Both the position numbers and the translations under genes were made by a program. Below, piece by piece: positions 1 to 13,588 of a DNA stretch of 64,000 bases. The stretch lies in contig CM022665.1 of NCBI GenBank assembly GCA_012295275.1, positions 26,193,446 through 26,257,445 on the forward strand, read 5' to 3'. The stretch is from Chrysomallon squamiferum (taxonomy: Eukaryota > Mollusca > Gastropoda > Neomphalida > Peltospiridae). The notes below the pieces were generated by a model, which made no database searches, had not been told where the DNA came from, and saw only the letters and a list, made by a program, of their open reading frames with translations. How positions within the stretch are numbered: the stretch's first letter is position 1; each line of letters opens with the position of its first letter.

Positions 1-1572
1 TTTTACAATTAATATTCTTTACAATTAAGAATTTTTCATTTATTTAATGATGTTATTGTCAGCTATTCTACTATTTATGTCCTCTGTTTCCAGCTACAGT
101 TTTGGAAAACAAAATATGAAGTATATCCCAATGTTTCATGATTTTCATTGCTTGTAAAACAATAATGTTTATGAGAAATAAACTGAAAATAACTACATGT
201 TCGGCAAACTGATCGGCAATGTTGTGACATTGATCTGACATGAAAGTTATTACAAAAAAATAACATTCAACAAAAAGTTTATAGCCATTTTTCACAGTAA
301 AAATCAGAAATGAAGTGAGCATTTAATAGCAGTGTTATTTTCAGTTATTTTATTATTTCTGTCCAGAGGCAGAGACTTAATACAAATATAATATAATTTT
401 TGAAACTACTATATGAAGGCAGGAGGAAAGGAGTGACTTGAAAATAGCATAGTGTACCTAATAGTTATACTGATACCACAGTTACATTAAATAATCCTCT
501 CAAATTATAAAATAATCTGCCAATATTTTAAAGGAACAATTCTATAGAATTCCATTTATACAGGTCACAAAATTCTAAGATGTCTAACTTCAGTAATATC
601 TAGCATGCTTAAAACAATAAATAATACATGAATATTTGTATGCAAGTAGAGACAGTTAAATTTAACTAAATAAATGTAAGTCCATTTTCCTTAAATTCTT
701 GAAATGTTCTTCAAGTTATTATTTGTGTAATTTAAAAAGAAAAAGAAAAAATTAAACATCTTAAAGCACAATATGAGCCAAACTGAGACTGCTATGCATA
801 TTCAGAAATGTTTCATTATGAACAAGTATTGTACAATTAATTTCAAAAATGGTAGGACCATAACTGATTTTATAAATACTTATGCAACTATTGTTCCTTA
901 TGCTATAAATGTCTAGTTAACATGTAGATTCATGTTGAAAAACAAGTAACTACTGAAAAGTATGATGAACATTCATTTCTGAAAAAAGCATATTTAAATT
1001 TATAATAACAAATAATAAATATAATTTATAAATATGTTGGTGTCTATGTAGTACAGTCATTCCAGTCAGGTTTCAGTGGGCAGTGTCTGCCAAAGTGACA
1101 GAAAGTAACTTAACAGAAAAGATTGCATTGTTTTTTTACCTCAAGATTTTTATTATACAGTGTACAATAGTCACCAGACATGCATATTTCTAACACACAA
1201 GTTTATATTTGATCTACATAGTTCTTTAAAAGTTTACACATACACAATTGTTTCAAGTGCACAAACACACATACACCAGAATTCTTCTTATATAGACTAT
1301 TATCTTTATCCATTGTCACATAACCTTTACATATAGATAATAAAGGTATTAACTTTTTACATTATTTTGTAGGTACTTGTTTATCTATTCTCTATTTTAA
1401 CTGCCTCTTTAGTCTTTTATGATCTGGCATCCATTGATTATACTCAGTTCTCCAAATGTGACATTAAAATAAAATAAATTAGTACTTGTTTTGTAGTTAT
1501 AAAGTCATGTTAAATAAAATCTACAGAGTAATCCTAATTCCTTGTAGTTATTCAGTTGTTCATACTTTTATT

Positions 1573-1629
<57 letters not shown>

Positions 1630-2266
1630 TTATGCATTAAACTTCTTTTAATTGGGATATTTGTTTGTTTTGTTTTGTATGTAAGGGATATGAATATAGA
1701 TATGACCAGGAGGGTGTATGTGACTGTGTGGATATGGATGTAAGTGTATTAAAGTGAAGAAAAAAAGGAACATTAAAGCTGGGTTTTTTTTTACTCATGA
1801 AACAAGGTATGTAACATTGACACTAATTATATATAGCTGAATGACTGCTTATTTGTTCATTGGGTTAATTTTGTATTTCTCTATGCAGCCAGAGCTACAG
1901 TAACATAGGATATAATAAAAATAATAGTTTACTGAATGTGTGTGTGTGTGTGTGTTTTATCAGAGGTTGTATATGATTTAGTGAGTGGATATATTTAAGT
2001 ATTTTACCTGTGGCAAATAGTGGCACTAGACAGTTTCTAAATTAATTATCATTCTATGACTGGTACCCAGTACAGATTGTTATTATTTTTTTTCAATGTC
2101 TTGCATAGTTACCTTTTATTTGACTTCATTACCCGTGTTGTGTGTATGGAGATGTATTTTTATTTTTAATAGTATATCCTAATATAGTTTTGCTGGGAAA
2201 GTACAGTCTTGATTGCATCATACTGATGGTTTTTACTTTTGGCTTAATATATTTTGTCTTTTCTAG
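1..2266. other. Noncoding, probably ZFAND3 intron
   Basis: No coding exon is recognisable here. The first ZFAND3 exon seen downstream starts in the middle of the A20 finger, so this stretch is most simply its upstream intron. I looked for the missing Cys-x-Cys-Gly half of the finger and did not find it. The stretch holds an ATT-type microsatellite (about 1566-1630) and a short TG run (about 1938-1954). Confidence 0.5.
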
Positions 2267-5200
2267 ATCATCCAAAACTTCTGGCTTGTGTTCAAAGTGC
2301 TACAAAGGTGGGTAATATTTGATATTTCTTTCTTCTTCTTAATTTTTTAATGAGAAGAAAACATTTAGTTAATTTACTTTTTATTTATTTATTAGTATTA
2401 ATATCTCTTTTTGTTTAAAAAACCAAACAAAAACAAGATGCAAATAAATAAACAGGTATAAAAAAGAAATCTCCTAACCCATAGTCAGGATAATGTAACT
2501 GATACGTGGAGTTCTTAAGTAATAATGATTTTGAAATGATGTTTCTATACTTCCTCATTCTATATTTACTTGGTTTTATCTTATAAATTTAAAATGAACA
2601 TGTCAACAATATAAAATAGTTTTATTTACATTGTTTATTTAAATCCATGGGCTTTGATATTGCTTTGATGCAGAATAACAAAGGAATAATCCAACCCATT
2701 CAAAAGTTTCTTTTCATTTATATTAATCACAACAAAAGCACATTCTAAAACAGTTGGAAAGTAAATTACTTCTAACTTCTGAACTCATTAGCTTTTTAAA
2801 TCTTTTTTGAATGAAAGGTTCTGTAATTTGTTTTCATGTGGGATAACCTATCCATGTTACAGGGCTTATTTCACAAAATGCCCAGACTTAATTAGCTGTG
2901 AGAGTATGAACAAGATTATGGAGCTTTTATTTCAATTATTTTTAAGTACAGATCTCTATCTAAATACAAACCATAATGCACTCTGAGCAACACCCCACTT
3001 CTTCTACCTTTCTGTTAAAATGTATCTCTATGTACAGTGATTTTATGGCACCTCATTAAGTATCATGTGCATTGCTCTACTTCTGAAAGGAAAAACAGTT
3101 TGGGTTGTGTTAACTGTTGGAAGTCCTTTGTTATTTTCTTTTTTTGTTGCTGTAGCTCATCACATCTAGGCTGACACAAAGTCCCATTTGTTACTTGTCC
3201 ACTGTCACTGATGAGTTTGAACATGAAGTAACCTAATCTATCCTCTGTTCTGTTCTTGCAGAGGATATTGACATCAGCAAAGGAAAAGAACCCAGGGAGA
3301 CAGGTTTGTGTTTAAAAAAAAAAAAAAAAAAAAAAAATAAAAATAAAAAGCAATGTACTCTCAAGCTGTCTTTAAAAAGATTGTAATAATTTATTGTCCC
3401 ATGTGGCTGGAAATGTAAAAGGATGCTGGGATGTGTTTGATCATCTTTTATTCAGTACATTTTTCTTTATATGACTTTTCTGTTAGTTCACTTTATATAA
3501 ATATTTATATTTATTTATATATCCACTGTAAACACAAACTGCTAGAAAACATTAGTGAATAATTTTATACTACTTCAATAGCTGATTAAAAATTGTATCT
3601 TCAATCAAATCTGTGTCTTTATGTTAACCCCAGATGTCATCGGTGGTTAATACTTCTTACATTGTTCTTGTTATTTGTCTTTGAGAAAGGAAAGATGGAA
3701 AAATAACTTCTTCAAATTTCAGATTTGGTTAAATTTTTCTTTTTTAAACAGATCCTAGAAAGCCAAATATTTCACATACAAGTAGTTCTTCTTACTGTTC
3801 TACGATGGAGCCATCACCACATACCTCTAGAACACCTAAAGACAATATTGGCAAAAAAAATTCAAAGAATGGTAGTGAAGACATTCATGTTCAAAAAGGA
3901 AACACTAGCTCAAAGGATGTAACAGTTGGTTCTCATTCAGGTGTTTCCTGGGATAAAGATGGGGTTGCTGACAACAGTCCTAGTGTTTTAACTGATCTAT
4001 CCAAATCAGATAAGCAATGTGCAAAATCAGAAGATGGTTCAGAATCTACTGATACATCATCTTCTGTTAATAAAGACATTTCTGTTAATGACGATGTTCA
4101 AAACCCAAGTATTTCCGAAAACAGAAAGGGTACAAAAAGGTAATCCAGTTTTGTAAATTATTATTTTTAATAATATGTTGGCTGAAACAAATTTCATTTA
4201 AATATCATATTCAGTTAGGGCCATGGCAGTATATTTTTCAAGTATTTGTTTGTTTTATTTACTTCTTTTTTTAAGCAGTTTTAGGTTCATCAATTCTGAT
4301 TGTGTTCTTTCAAGCAAATTTATTTTAATATTTCTTATTATTTTAGCATGATCCTGTTAAAATTTTTGTGATACAACTTCAGTTTGCTTAGCAGCAGTTC
4401 TGTTAAATTTGTTTTTAAGCATTGAAAAATTGAAATTAACTACATTAATATTTATATGTGTGCAGGAAAATACTAATTTAATTTCTGTTGAGCAGAGACA
4501 GTTCAGTTCTGGATGATGAATCACCTCAAAAAGTTGCAATTGTTCAAAAGAACAAGAAAAGATGTTACAAATGTAGCAACAAGCTGGAGCTAGCTCAAAG
4601 AGAAATAGGACGATGTAGATGTGGTTTGTATAGTTTCTCACAGGATCATATTAAGTGAAAAAATTTCACTAATTGTAACAAATTTGTTTTTCATATTATA
4701 GTTACTATTTCATCAGTATTTCCAAGAAGTAAACCCTTATTCAAGCTAATTATTTACAGCTTAAATAAAAGTAATGCAAGTTCTGTATAATAAATAATAA
4801 TTAGTACATTAAAAATTGCTGTATCAATACAAACAATCAAGATAATTTCAAATTGTATATAAAGATATTTTATGTTGAATGTCTTTTTTGGCTGTGAAAT
4901 TAAAATTTTATTGTATATCTCTAAAGATTATATATTTATCAATCTTTAAATCTATTTAAAAAAAATGTTCTGCATTTTAGTATTTGTTGATCGACTGATT
5001 TATGTTGTATGAACCATAATTGTTTTTAAAATTATTATTATTGCTCAGTACTTCCTTCATCAATAATATTATCTTGTCCTTGACAACAGAAAGAAATGTA
5101 ATATTTGTTACATTAATTAAATATTATACCATATCAACCAGAATCTGCTGACAAAAATGTATTATATTTTATTCGCATTTTCTTTTGACTCGCAGGCATT

Positions 5201-5514
5201 CATTTCATATATAAAATAATAACATTTGAGAGGCAGCGTGTATGAAAGTTGTTACAACTATACACTACTCAAGTATGTATATATTACATAGTATTATGCA
5301 GTGGTAAGTTATTGGCATGTAGAAATTAGAAGTAACAAATAAGAAGTACAAGTTTATTTCAGGTTTGATATTCTGCCCTCTGCATAGACTGCCAGAACTA
5401 CATAACTGTAACTTTGACCATAAAGAAGATGGCCGCGAGAAGGCCCGTGAGAAAATGATTAAACCGACTCGCCATCTTGGAACCTCTTTTCGTCGCCTGG
5501 ATACTGATTTGTGA
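2267..5514 (+). CDS. ZFAND3: AN1-type zinc finger protein 3 (ZFAND3), 5' end missing
   Basis: Five coding exons join in frame: 2267-2307, 3262-3303, 3752-4139, 4496-4623 and 5363-5514 (stop TGA 5512-5514). Exon 1 encodes [13 protein letters not shown], the second half of an A20 zinc finger (Cys-x2-Cys). The long third exon encodes a Ser/Asp/Asn-rich low-complexity linker. The last two exons encode a perfect AN1 finger: CYKC, then CRC, then C-x2-H-x5-H-x-C in [16 protein letters not shown]. The C-terminus runs through a basic [17 protein letters not shown]-type tail, as in ZFAND3 (TEX27). A20/AN1 proteins bind ubiquitin; ZFAND3 is also linked to transcription control. All introns are GT-AG. 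The start codon and first A20 cysteines must lie upstream, since exon 1 begins inside a codon. The linker is divergent, but the AN1 half makes the family call firm. The gene converges on FKBP2. Confidence 0.9.
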
Positions 5515-8500
5515 TTTTCTGATCATTCAAATAGCAAGCAAGAAAAATTAAAATCTCCAGTTGTATTCAGAATTTAAAAAAAAAAATAGAAATGAAATGG
5601 CTTCATGTCAGAGGATGCATAATTATTATGGATTTCATAATAGACTCATTGTTCAGTGTTAGTATTTGTTACTTAAATCACTAACACTATTTGAAAAAAG
5701 ACTGTTGGACGTCAAATGTTTTGTCTGTAGCAGTGTGCAGTTGCTTAACTCTTGTATACATAATTATCAAACACTCACTGGTGTGTAAATAAACAACACA
5801 CATCCTGGAGGCAGAGCTTATAAACTACCTACCTCCTGTTTTTTTGTTTTTTTTTAAATAATTATTTTTTTATTATTATTATTTTATTTAGGTATTTATT
5901 TTATTTTATTTTATTTATTTATTTTTATGTTTTTTAGTTTTTTTTCCTTTAAATATACTTTATATAAATATTGTGAAATATATTATGAATCATCATTAGA
6001 TGATTTTTCATGCTGTATTTTATACCAGATAACTGATGACAGGTTTTGTAGGTATTATCAATGTTTTATGTATTAAAAAATTATATAGATATATCTGTAG
6101 TATAAGCAAAAATTTAAAGACCTTTCTAAAGGATTAAAATTTATATTTCCAAATAAATGTTCCATTTGCAAATTGATACATGTTCATTTAAGTTTGGTGT
6201 TTTTTGGAGGTTTTTTTCAAATCATTAATAAATATCTTGAAATAATTATAAATTGAGCTAACTTAGAAAACATTTAATTCAAATTGAACATATATGAGTG
6301 GCTTTAGTTTCATCACCAAAATTTTAATTACCTCATTGTGTTTTAGGTTTAAAATGTGCTATATGTTTTCTTATAGCCAAGTTTGTTTTTGAAATTCCGT
6401 GAAAGAGACTTACTTTTCAGGGCAAATGGAACACACAAATGATATTAAAGCGCGCGTGTGTGTGTGTGTGTGTGTGTGTGTAATTATCACAACACAGACT
6501 TGTTCATGTTCACATAATGCTAAAGGCTGCACTACACCTTCAATAATAAATTCATTTTAAAAATGGATTTTAGACACTTTTTTTCTTTATGGTGGGGACC
6601 ATCATAAATATAGTTATGTTAATTTTGTTGATTATGTATGTGTTAGCATAATTTATACAACACTTATAATTACACATATAATCTTAAAACATTAGAAGCA
6701 ATAATTAATCATTTCCACCATTTCTGCAGATTACCACTATTCTGCTGATAAAGCTAATGTCATGTTTGGTTTTGTTTTTCTTGCTTTTTCTTTCACTCTT
6801 GGACCAGTTTATTGTCTGTAGTGATGACAATGTGAATGATGTTGATTTTGATAGTTATGGGATAAAAATTAATTACCATTCTTGTTTTGCTGTGATCCTT
6901 ATCATTTTAGATAAAGATATCTATCAGAGGCTAAAGAATTCACAGCCTTAAGTAAAAATTTGCGTGTGTATCAATTTTGATTTATTTTTTCTTTAATTTT
7001 CTTAATGTATTATGAAGATTTTTTCTTGTGTTTGCTCTTCATAAATATTGTGATAAAATAATATTTTATTTTTATTACAATATTCTGGAATAATTTAATA
7101 TTCATAATTGCTCTGCATGTGTAAATGTGTTTACAAAAGCAAAGAAGTATAACTGGATATGCAACTTTGTACATACATTTCTGTGTGCTTCCGTTTGTCA
7201 TTTTCTAATCTATTATTTCATATCTGGAAATGATGTAATTATAATTTTTTTTATTATTTTTTTTTTTTCAAGCAATTATTTATCACTAACAATGTAACTG
7301 ATTTTTGTAGACAGTTATGTTGGAATTTCATCTATATTATTATGGTAACAATGTTGCTGTCCCAGAAAAAAAATGTAATATATATTACTGAAACTACTGA
7401 TCCTCATGTTAAATTTCTAAGACCATTATGACCAGTAGGCATTATATTTAGATATGTTATCCCTGTTTGTAGTTTGTCTAAGCAACTCTTATAAGAATGA
7501 TTGTCCAGTTGTGCTCAATTAAAACAATGTATAGTAATTGATATAATGTTTATCCTTGCCTTCTGTTATACATTTCTTTATTCTAATTCAAAAGGAATGA
7601 TTTTCCCAAATTAACACATCTAAAAACAGTTTAGAAAAGATAAAGCAGAACACAGGAAAATAAAAAATATTATGTTAACATAATGTAAGTGTTTAAGTTG
7701 TTAAAAAAACAGCTGTATGCTTTTGTACGTATGTATGTCTTCATACTATATTACTAGTGTTAGTAGAAAAATTAATGTAAAATATTTATCCAGCATGCCA
7801 AGAATATTTGTCTTAGGACATTTTTACCCAAATATTTTTGTAAATACTTTCAATTGAAGCAGTTTAATAATTCAGGTTAAGAATTTTGTAAGATTTAAAT
7901 AGTTCTGTTAATGTTTAAATAATGCAAGTGTTTAAGTTGTTGTTAAAAATAATTCAGTATGCTTTTGTCATTTAAATAATAAAGAGTTAAATAACGCATG
8001 TCCTTCACAAATTATCTTTTACTGCAGTAACTTTGTTCTAATTTATTATATTACAGTGCTAGGAATTTTCAGAGTTTTTACTCATTTATTTCAGCTTTCA
8101 TTTTTGAATTTTAAAAAAAAAAAGTAAGAAAATGAATTTAATTGAATGTTTGGAATAAATTTAAAACAAAAAAGAAACAAAAAAGTTTTGTTTTACAGCA
8201 TGAAGCATTTCACATTTACAGAAAATAACTAACAATGTTATACAAAATATTGTTTATAATGTTTATTAGAATTTGTGTAATCATTCACTTGTCTATTTCC
8301 TGCTTTTAATTATTGGCATATATATATAGTTTGTAATTTCTAATATTACTAATATAGACCGACATATCTATATTAAAGTAATAAATGTCCTTTTTGTAAT
8401 TTTTTTCTTCAATGGCTTTCATACATTCTGCTTGATGTGTTTAACTTTCATCTATTATGCAAAATCACAAAATGTTGGATTAATTACAGCATGTTTTTTT

Positions 8501-10615
8501 GCAGCTAAATTTGAATTTAGTTTTTTTATAGTAAATTTTAATCGTAATGATTTTTTTTTTTTTTTTTTAATTAAAGTAACGATATTGCTTCAGAAATCAA
8601 TAAAAGCCAAAAAAACAACAACAAAAACATTTCATTAAGAAAAGAAATGTGAATTTCTTGGACTTACTTTTAATTGGCTGTTAAGCAAGAATTAAGTTCA
8701 GGTGGAAAAATAAAAAACAAATTAAAAAACTAACAAAAAGCAGGCCCACAGAAAAACGTGTGCTGTATACTTTTCTCTTATCAGGTATATTTATTGACAA
8801 AGTTGATACTGGCATTAAATTGTATTGTTCTAAGCAATTGTTAACAAAATATTAGTTATGTAAGGTTTTCACAAACCGTATTGTTTTTGTATCAACAAAA
8901 AAAAAACCAGTTTGTTAAAACTGAATGAATAAATGTTATGAAGTTAAACAACTGGATAAAATACTATGTAACTAATAATTTGTTGCTTAATATGAACATT
9001 TTGAAATGAAAGATGAATAAATTATATTTACAAGGTTTTATTGTTTTTTATTCTCTTTGTATGGAATGATGCATTTACTATTTTTGGTTGTTTTTTGTTA
9101 ATGTTTAGACCACTCCACTATCACTGAAAGTAGTTATCCATTGGTAACAATGTTGGCTAGAGGTGTTATAACGTAGAATCAGTAGTGTGTCACCAACAGA
9201 TGCAGCAGGTTTTTTTAAACTATGTAAAAACTATGATTCATTACCATATTGTTAAACATTCACTCACTAAAACACACATGACACTCATCCTTAAATTTAT
9301 GGAGTGGAAATCATCATTACCGTTGATGTTTTGTTCAGGTTAAATTCTTTGTGTGGAGTTTAGAATGCATATTACATAGCTGTTTTGTTTTTCATTACTG
9401 AACATCAACATAACCAAATATAAGCATCATAATCCTTTTTCTCTTTAGATCATGAATATATTTAAACATGAAAAATTTACTACATCAAAACATTGAACGA
9501 TGATTCCAATACCAAATAAAATGAATTTATTTTTTTTTAGAAGGATAATAAAGAAGTCGTAAAAATATCATAAGAAAAGTTTTTGAAACCAATAAATAAT
9601 ATTTTTCAATATTAAATGGATTTATGATTGAAGTATCAAACAAAAGAAGCAAAAATAAACTAATTTGAGTTGAAACATCTTTTATCATGCATACCTCTTT
9701 AGTATGTTAACTGAACAATACAAAATTTAAGCATGTATTCAAATATTCACTATGACAACAAAAATTGTGAAGACACTTCATCTTGTTTGTCCATACATCA
9801 TTTCATTTCAATAAACTGAAAATAGTAATTACTGGTTTACAAGATTACATTTATTTTAGCATTACATCCAATTTAATTTTCTTTTACCTTTTGTTGTTCA
9901 CACACACACACACACACACTTTTTTGTTTTTAAATTTAATATGCTGAAAGTCAATCCTTAATTTGTGTATTTCAGGCAGGAAAGATTTCAGTGTTATAAA
10001 AAGATATCCATTTCCATGAAATTTTTCCACTCATATTTGCAATGTCCCTCAAAAAGCAGTCTTTTAGTTAATATTTATGTTCATTTTGATATATAAACAA
10101 ACGTTATAGTGTATATAATTTATAAATATTAACATTCCAAAACCACGCTTAATTTGACTAATTATTTTGTAATTACCTGTATGTTAAATGAAGAAATGGA
10201 AACAAAAATATGTTAATGCCATTTATCAAAGATACTGTAAGATACAAAGCATATGAACATTTCTAAAAAAAAAAAAACGTGTATTGAACAGTTAACAAGT
10301 AATTTTGTAACAATATTAATTATAAATGGAAACCATGTGAAGCTCAGATGAATTTTCATTAAATAACTGCACATTAAAAAGCTGTTGAGCAATAAAATCC
10401 TTTGAAAGTAATAATCAAATTAGTAGTTTCTCGAACCATTTATTTGCAATTCAAAACATTCATAGAATGTGAAACTATAAACCATGAATAGTTGAAATGC
10501 AGAAAACTGTAGAAGACTGTACTAACTACAGTAAGATAACATTTGAAAAAGATTGGATAAAAAAAATAAAACAGGTTTCAAGTAAGGCATGATGAATGAG
10601 ACTAGCACGGTCTTG
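5515..10615. other. Intergenic region between convergent ZFAND3 and FKBP2
   Basis: AT-rich noncoding DNA that must hold both 3'UTRs. It contains a (TG)n tract led by CGCGCG (6451-6480), a CA run (about 9898-9920), several T and A runs, and a diverged direct repeat near 7682 and 7921. The short open frames in it have no family resemblance, and their length is expected by chance in this composition. Confidence 0.6.
10439..10444 (-). promoter_or_regulatory. Candidate polyadenylation signal of FKBP2
   Basis: A canonical AATAAA on the minus strand, about 170 bases past the FKBP2 stop. In AT-rich DNA this hexamer is frequent, so the assignment rests on position only. Confidence 0.35.
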
Positions 10616-13174
10616 TTACAATTCATCCTTTCTCTCTATCTTTATGAGTTCAACTTCAAAAATAAGAGTTGCTTTTCCTGCAAATAAAACAAAACCAATT
10701 CAGAAATAATTGTAATATCATATCTGCCTTGACTGTTTTAGTTGTTTATTATTCTTTGTTTCTTTGCTGATTTTTGGAGAGAGATAATTTCTATTAAATT
10801 ATAAAAATCATAAAGGAAATTATTTATCTTTATCAACTTGATAATAATAAAAAAAAAAGTTCAATTATTATACATACTTAAATCTGGTTAATCATTTTCT
10901 TTATTCATTTGTTAATTCATTTACTTATTTATAGGTGGCGCTACAACTGCAATTTTTTTTATTTACCTGGAATTTTAGGGGGTGATCCTCTCTCTCCATA
11001 AGCCATATCATATGGTATGACTAGTTTTCTTTTCTCTCCCTCACACATCCTGCAAAAATCAGTACTATTTAAATATGTAAAAAGTGTTTACATATCTTAA
11101 TATAAAAATATGGGAAAGAAACAAAGGGTAATTGTTTAAATGCAAATTAAATTCCTGTTAACACAGAAATACACAACTGCAGAAATTATCTTAAAAAAAT
11201 CTAAAAAGAATTAAAAAAAAACAAAGAAAAAGCAAAGTTCCTATAACTGTTCACTTTTATTTGTCTACATATATGAATAATAATACAACTGAAAAAAAAA
11301 ATTTGAAAAAGAAAGGTGAAACATGAATAATAAAAAACAACTAATCAAACTGAACACTTTTCAGAAGAATGAACAAGGAAAAAAAAAAAAATGTTTAGTT
11401 TTTGACAAGAACATTAAGAAAAAACAAATTACTTTTTCAGATAAATATTTCAGGTTTTTTTTCCAAAAAGGAAATCCATGATGAACCTCAGCTGTTTGGA
11501 TAACATGGTTACAGATGGAGATGTTCATAAAAGGTATACTATAATATTAAGAATGTGGCCAAAATTAAAGATAACCATTTGTTAGAAAAAATAAACTAGT
11601 CCAGTGAAGATTTTTTATTTTTGCCGTGAGTCCCCTAAAAACTGGATATTCTGTATTTATATTTTAATCTGAACTCAAATTACTTACATAAGAAGGCCTT
11701 GATCCCATCCTTTGATCACCTGACCAGCTCCTAATGTAAATACAAATGGTTCCTTTCTAGAGTAACTGCTATCAAATTCTGTCCCATCTTCTAGTTTTCC
11801 CTGAAATTGTAAAATTGTTAAATGATTTTCTTTGTTGTATCTTTAAACAAAACAATTAACACACACACACACTTCTGAAATTGTAAGGTAAATTTTACTT
11901 CTTTTTTTACCTCAAATATTGATTACTGTAGCAGTAAAGACTATTATTCTAATATGCTGTCTTTTGCACGTAAGCACAGTTTAATGATTTTGTACCCATA
12001 AGAGATATGAAAATAATTGCTTCAGCTGACTGGTTAACGGTTTAAGTATTTTAAGAATTTTTAAATTAAATGAAGCCAAAATAAATATCAAATGAACCTA
12101 ATAAACAGGAAGAAAAAAATGTTTAATATTTTAATTTAGACATAATGAAGTTATTAAAATACTTTAATAGATGTTGTAAAAAGCAATTTTAATCATTAAT
12201 TTTAAAAAGTTTTATAAAACAAATTTATTTTATTTTATCTGTTTGAAATATATGACATAACACTGATAATTCAATCTGCCAAAACTATTATTTGTAAATT
12301 CTGGAGAAAACATTTTACATACCACTATAAATCACAAATAAAAAGCGAAGATGCTTTAAAATGTAGGAAACACTTTTTTTAATCACTGAATATTAAAATA
12401 ACTTTCTCTTTTTTTTAATTTAAACTGAATATGAATTTTTGTGAATGTCAATAATATACTAAATAAAAGATGTGATCAAATTTTAAAATACCAATACTGA
12501 ACCATTTATCCAGGTGTTTTCAAGTTTGTCAAGAATTGTATGAATTTGCATATACAATGTATATGTATCTGTTAAATAAAATTCTCTTCTGTATTTTTCT
12601 TCATTTAATGTTCATCCTAGATGTTGTACAAGGTACAGGTGTTTTAAGGATTTTAAAGTGAATTAATAAAGCTCAAACTGACCCTGCTTTAGAAGTGTAT
12701 TCATTTGTACTGGTACCTGTTAAAAGTTTCTTTCTTTATTTTTCATCCTTTCCCAAGCTTCCCAGATAAATGTATTACTTTAAATGCTAACATTTCACTG
12801 TGGTTACAGCTAAAGATTCATTTGGTTAATTGATACAACCTCAAAAGTGATGTATTAAGTTTCATTTATAAAATATCGTGAGCCAAAGCATTATGATTAA
12901 CAAATATTAGGAACAGAACAATAATAAAATAAAAATTATATTATCTAAGGTTTATTTAAACTTTGAATATTTTTGAAAGGAACAATTTAATACTCACTGA
13001 ATAATGCATATGCAGCGTGTCTCCCTTTTTCGATTTAATCTTGCATTTCTCTGGATCCACTCTCTTCTTTATACCTATTTGTAACTTTTTCTTATCTTTA
13101 TCTCCTTCACTTATAACCACCACTGCACACAAACACATTAGACCCACGGCATATTTCAACCATGAAGAACGCAT
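10616..13174 (-). CDS. FKBP2: FKBP2-type ER peptidyl-prolyl isomerase
   Basis: Four coding exons: 12998-13174, 11688-11800, 10967-11049 and 10616-10677. They give 144 residues against 142 in human FKBP2. Residues 1-23 are a signal peptide (basic start, hydrophobic [12 protein letters not shown] core). The FKBP domain follows: [70 protein letters not shown] and [12 protein letters not shown]. Ligand-pocket residues of the family (Tyr, Phe, Asp of EFDSS, Val-Ile, Trp of KGWDQ, Tyr of YGERG, Phe) are present. Cys44 and Cys99 match the cysteine pair of vertebrate FKBP2. The protein ends in KDEL, a textbook ER retrieval signal, where the human protein ends in RTEL. It catalyses prolyl cis-trans isomerisation in the ER lumen and should bind FK506. 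The ATG at 13174 is chosen because it directly begins the signal peptide. The gene lies head-to-head with SNRPD2. Confidence 0.96.
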
Positions 13175-13588
13175 CTTGATGCTCAGCAGTCTGCAACAAA
13201 TTATTAATACATTTTAATTAATATAATGTGACGTGTATGCTCACGCTTGGATCAGACTCCAGACTGACACTGTCACAGAACTAGCCTTTGTATTACATTT
13301 ATTGCCGTAAATGAGATGACATATAGTTATTTTCAATGATATCATAAGACATTAAATTATAACAATGCTTAGCTGGTGGTTAATAATAAATTAGAAATAT
13401 TATAATAAACAAAATGAAACAAGTTTTTAAAATACAAGAATGAAATGATTGCAAAAGCAACTACAGGTCAAAGGACAATAACCGACCGGAAGCAGAGAAA
13501 AGTGAAGGTCAATCAACACAGACGCGTCGTTGGCGGAAAATAGTGATACAGTTACTAATTTTAATCTGTGGTATCTAAAGGAATAACC
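13175..13588. promoter_or_regulatory. Shared bidirectional promoter region of FKBP2 and SNRPD2
   Basis: The two ATG codons point away from each other across only 414 bases, so both promoters and both 5'UTRs lie here. A small GC-richer patch stands out from the AT-rich background. It holds an ETS-type CCGGAAGC (13486-13493), an ACGCGT palindrome (13522-13527) and an E2F-like TTGGCGGAAAA (13530-13540). ETS sites are typical of TATA-less bidirectional housekeeping promoters. The geometry is seen directly; the transcription-factor assignments are inferred. Confidence 0.7.

Noticed and set aside
1486-1743. Open frame with a run of isoleucines
   Set aside because: The isoleucines are the ATT microsatellite; nothing else in the frame is gene-like.
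4357-4641. Minus-strand open frame over ZFAND3 exon 4
   Set aside because: Antisense shadow of the AN1 exon.
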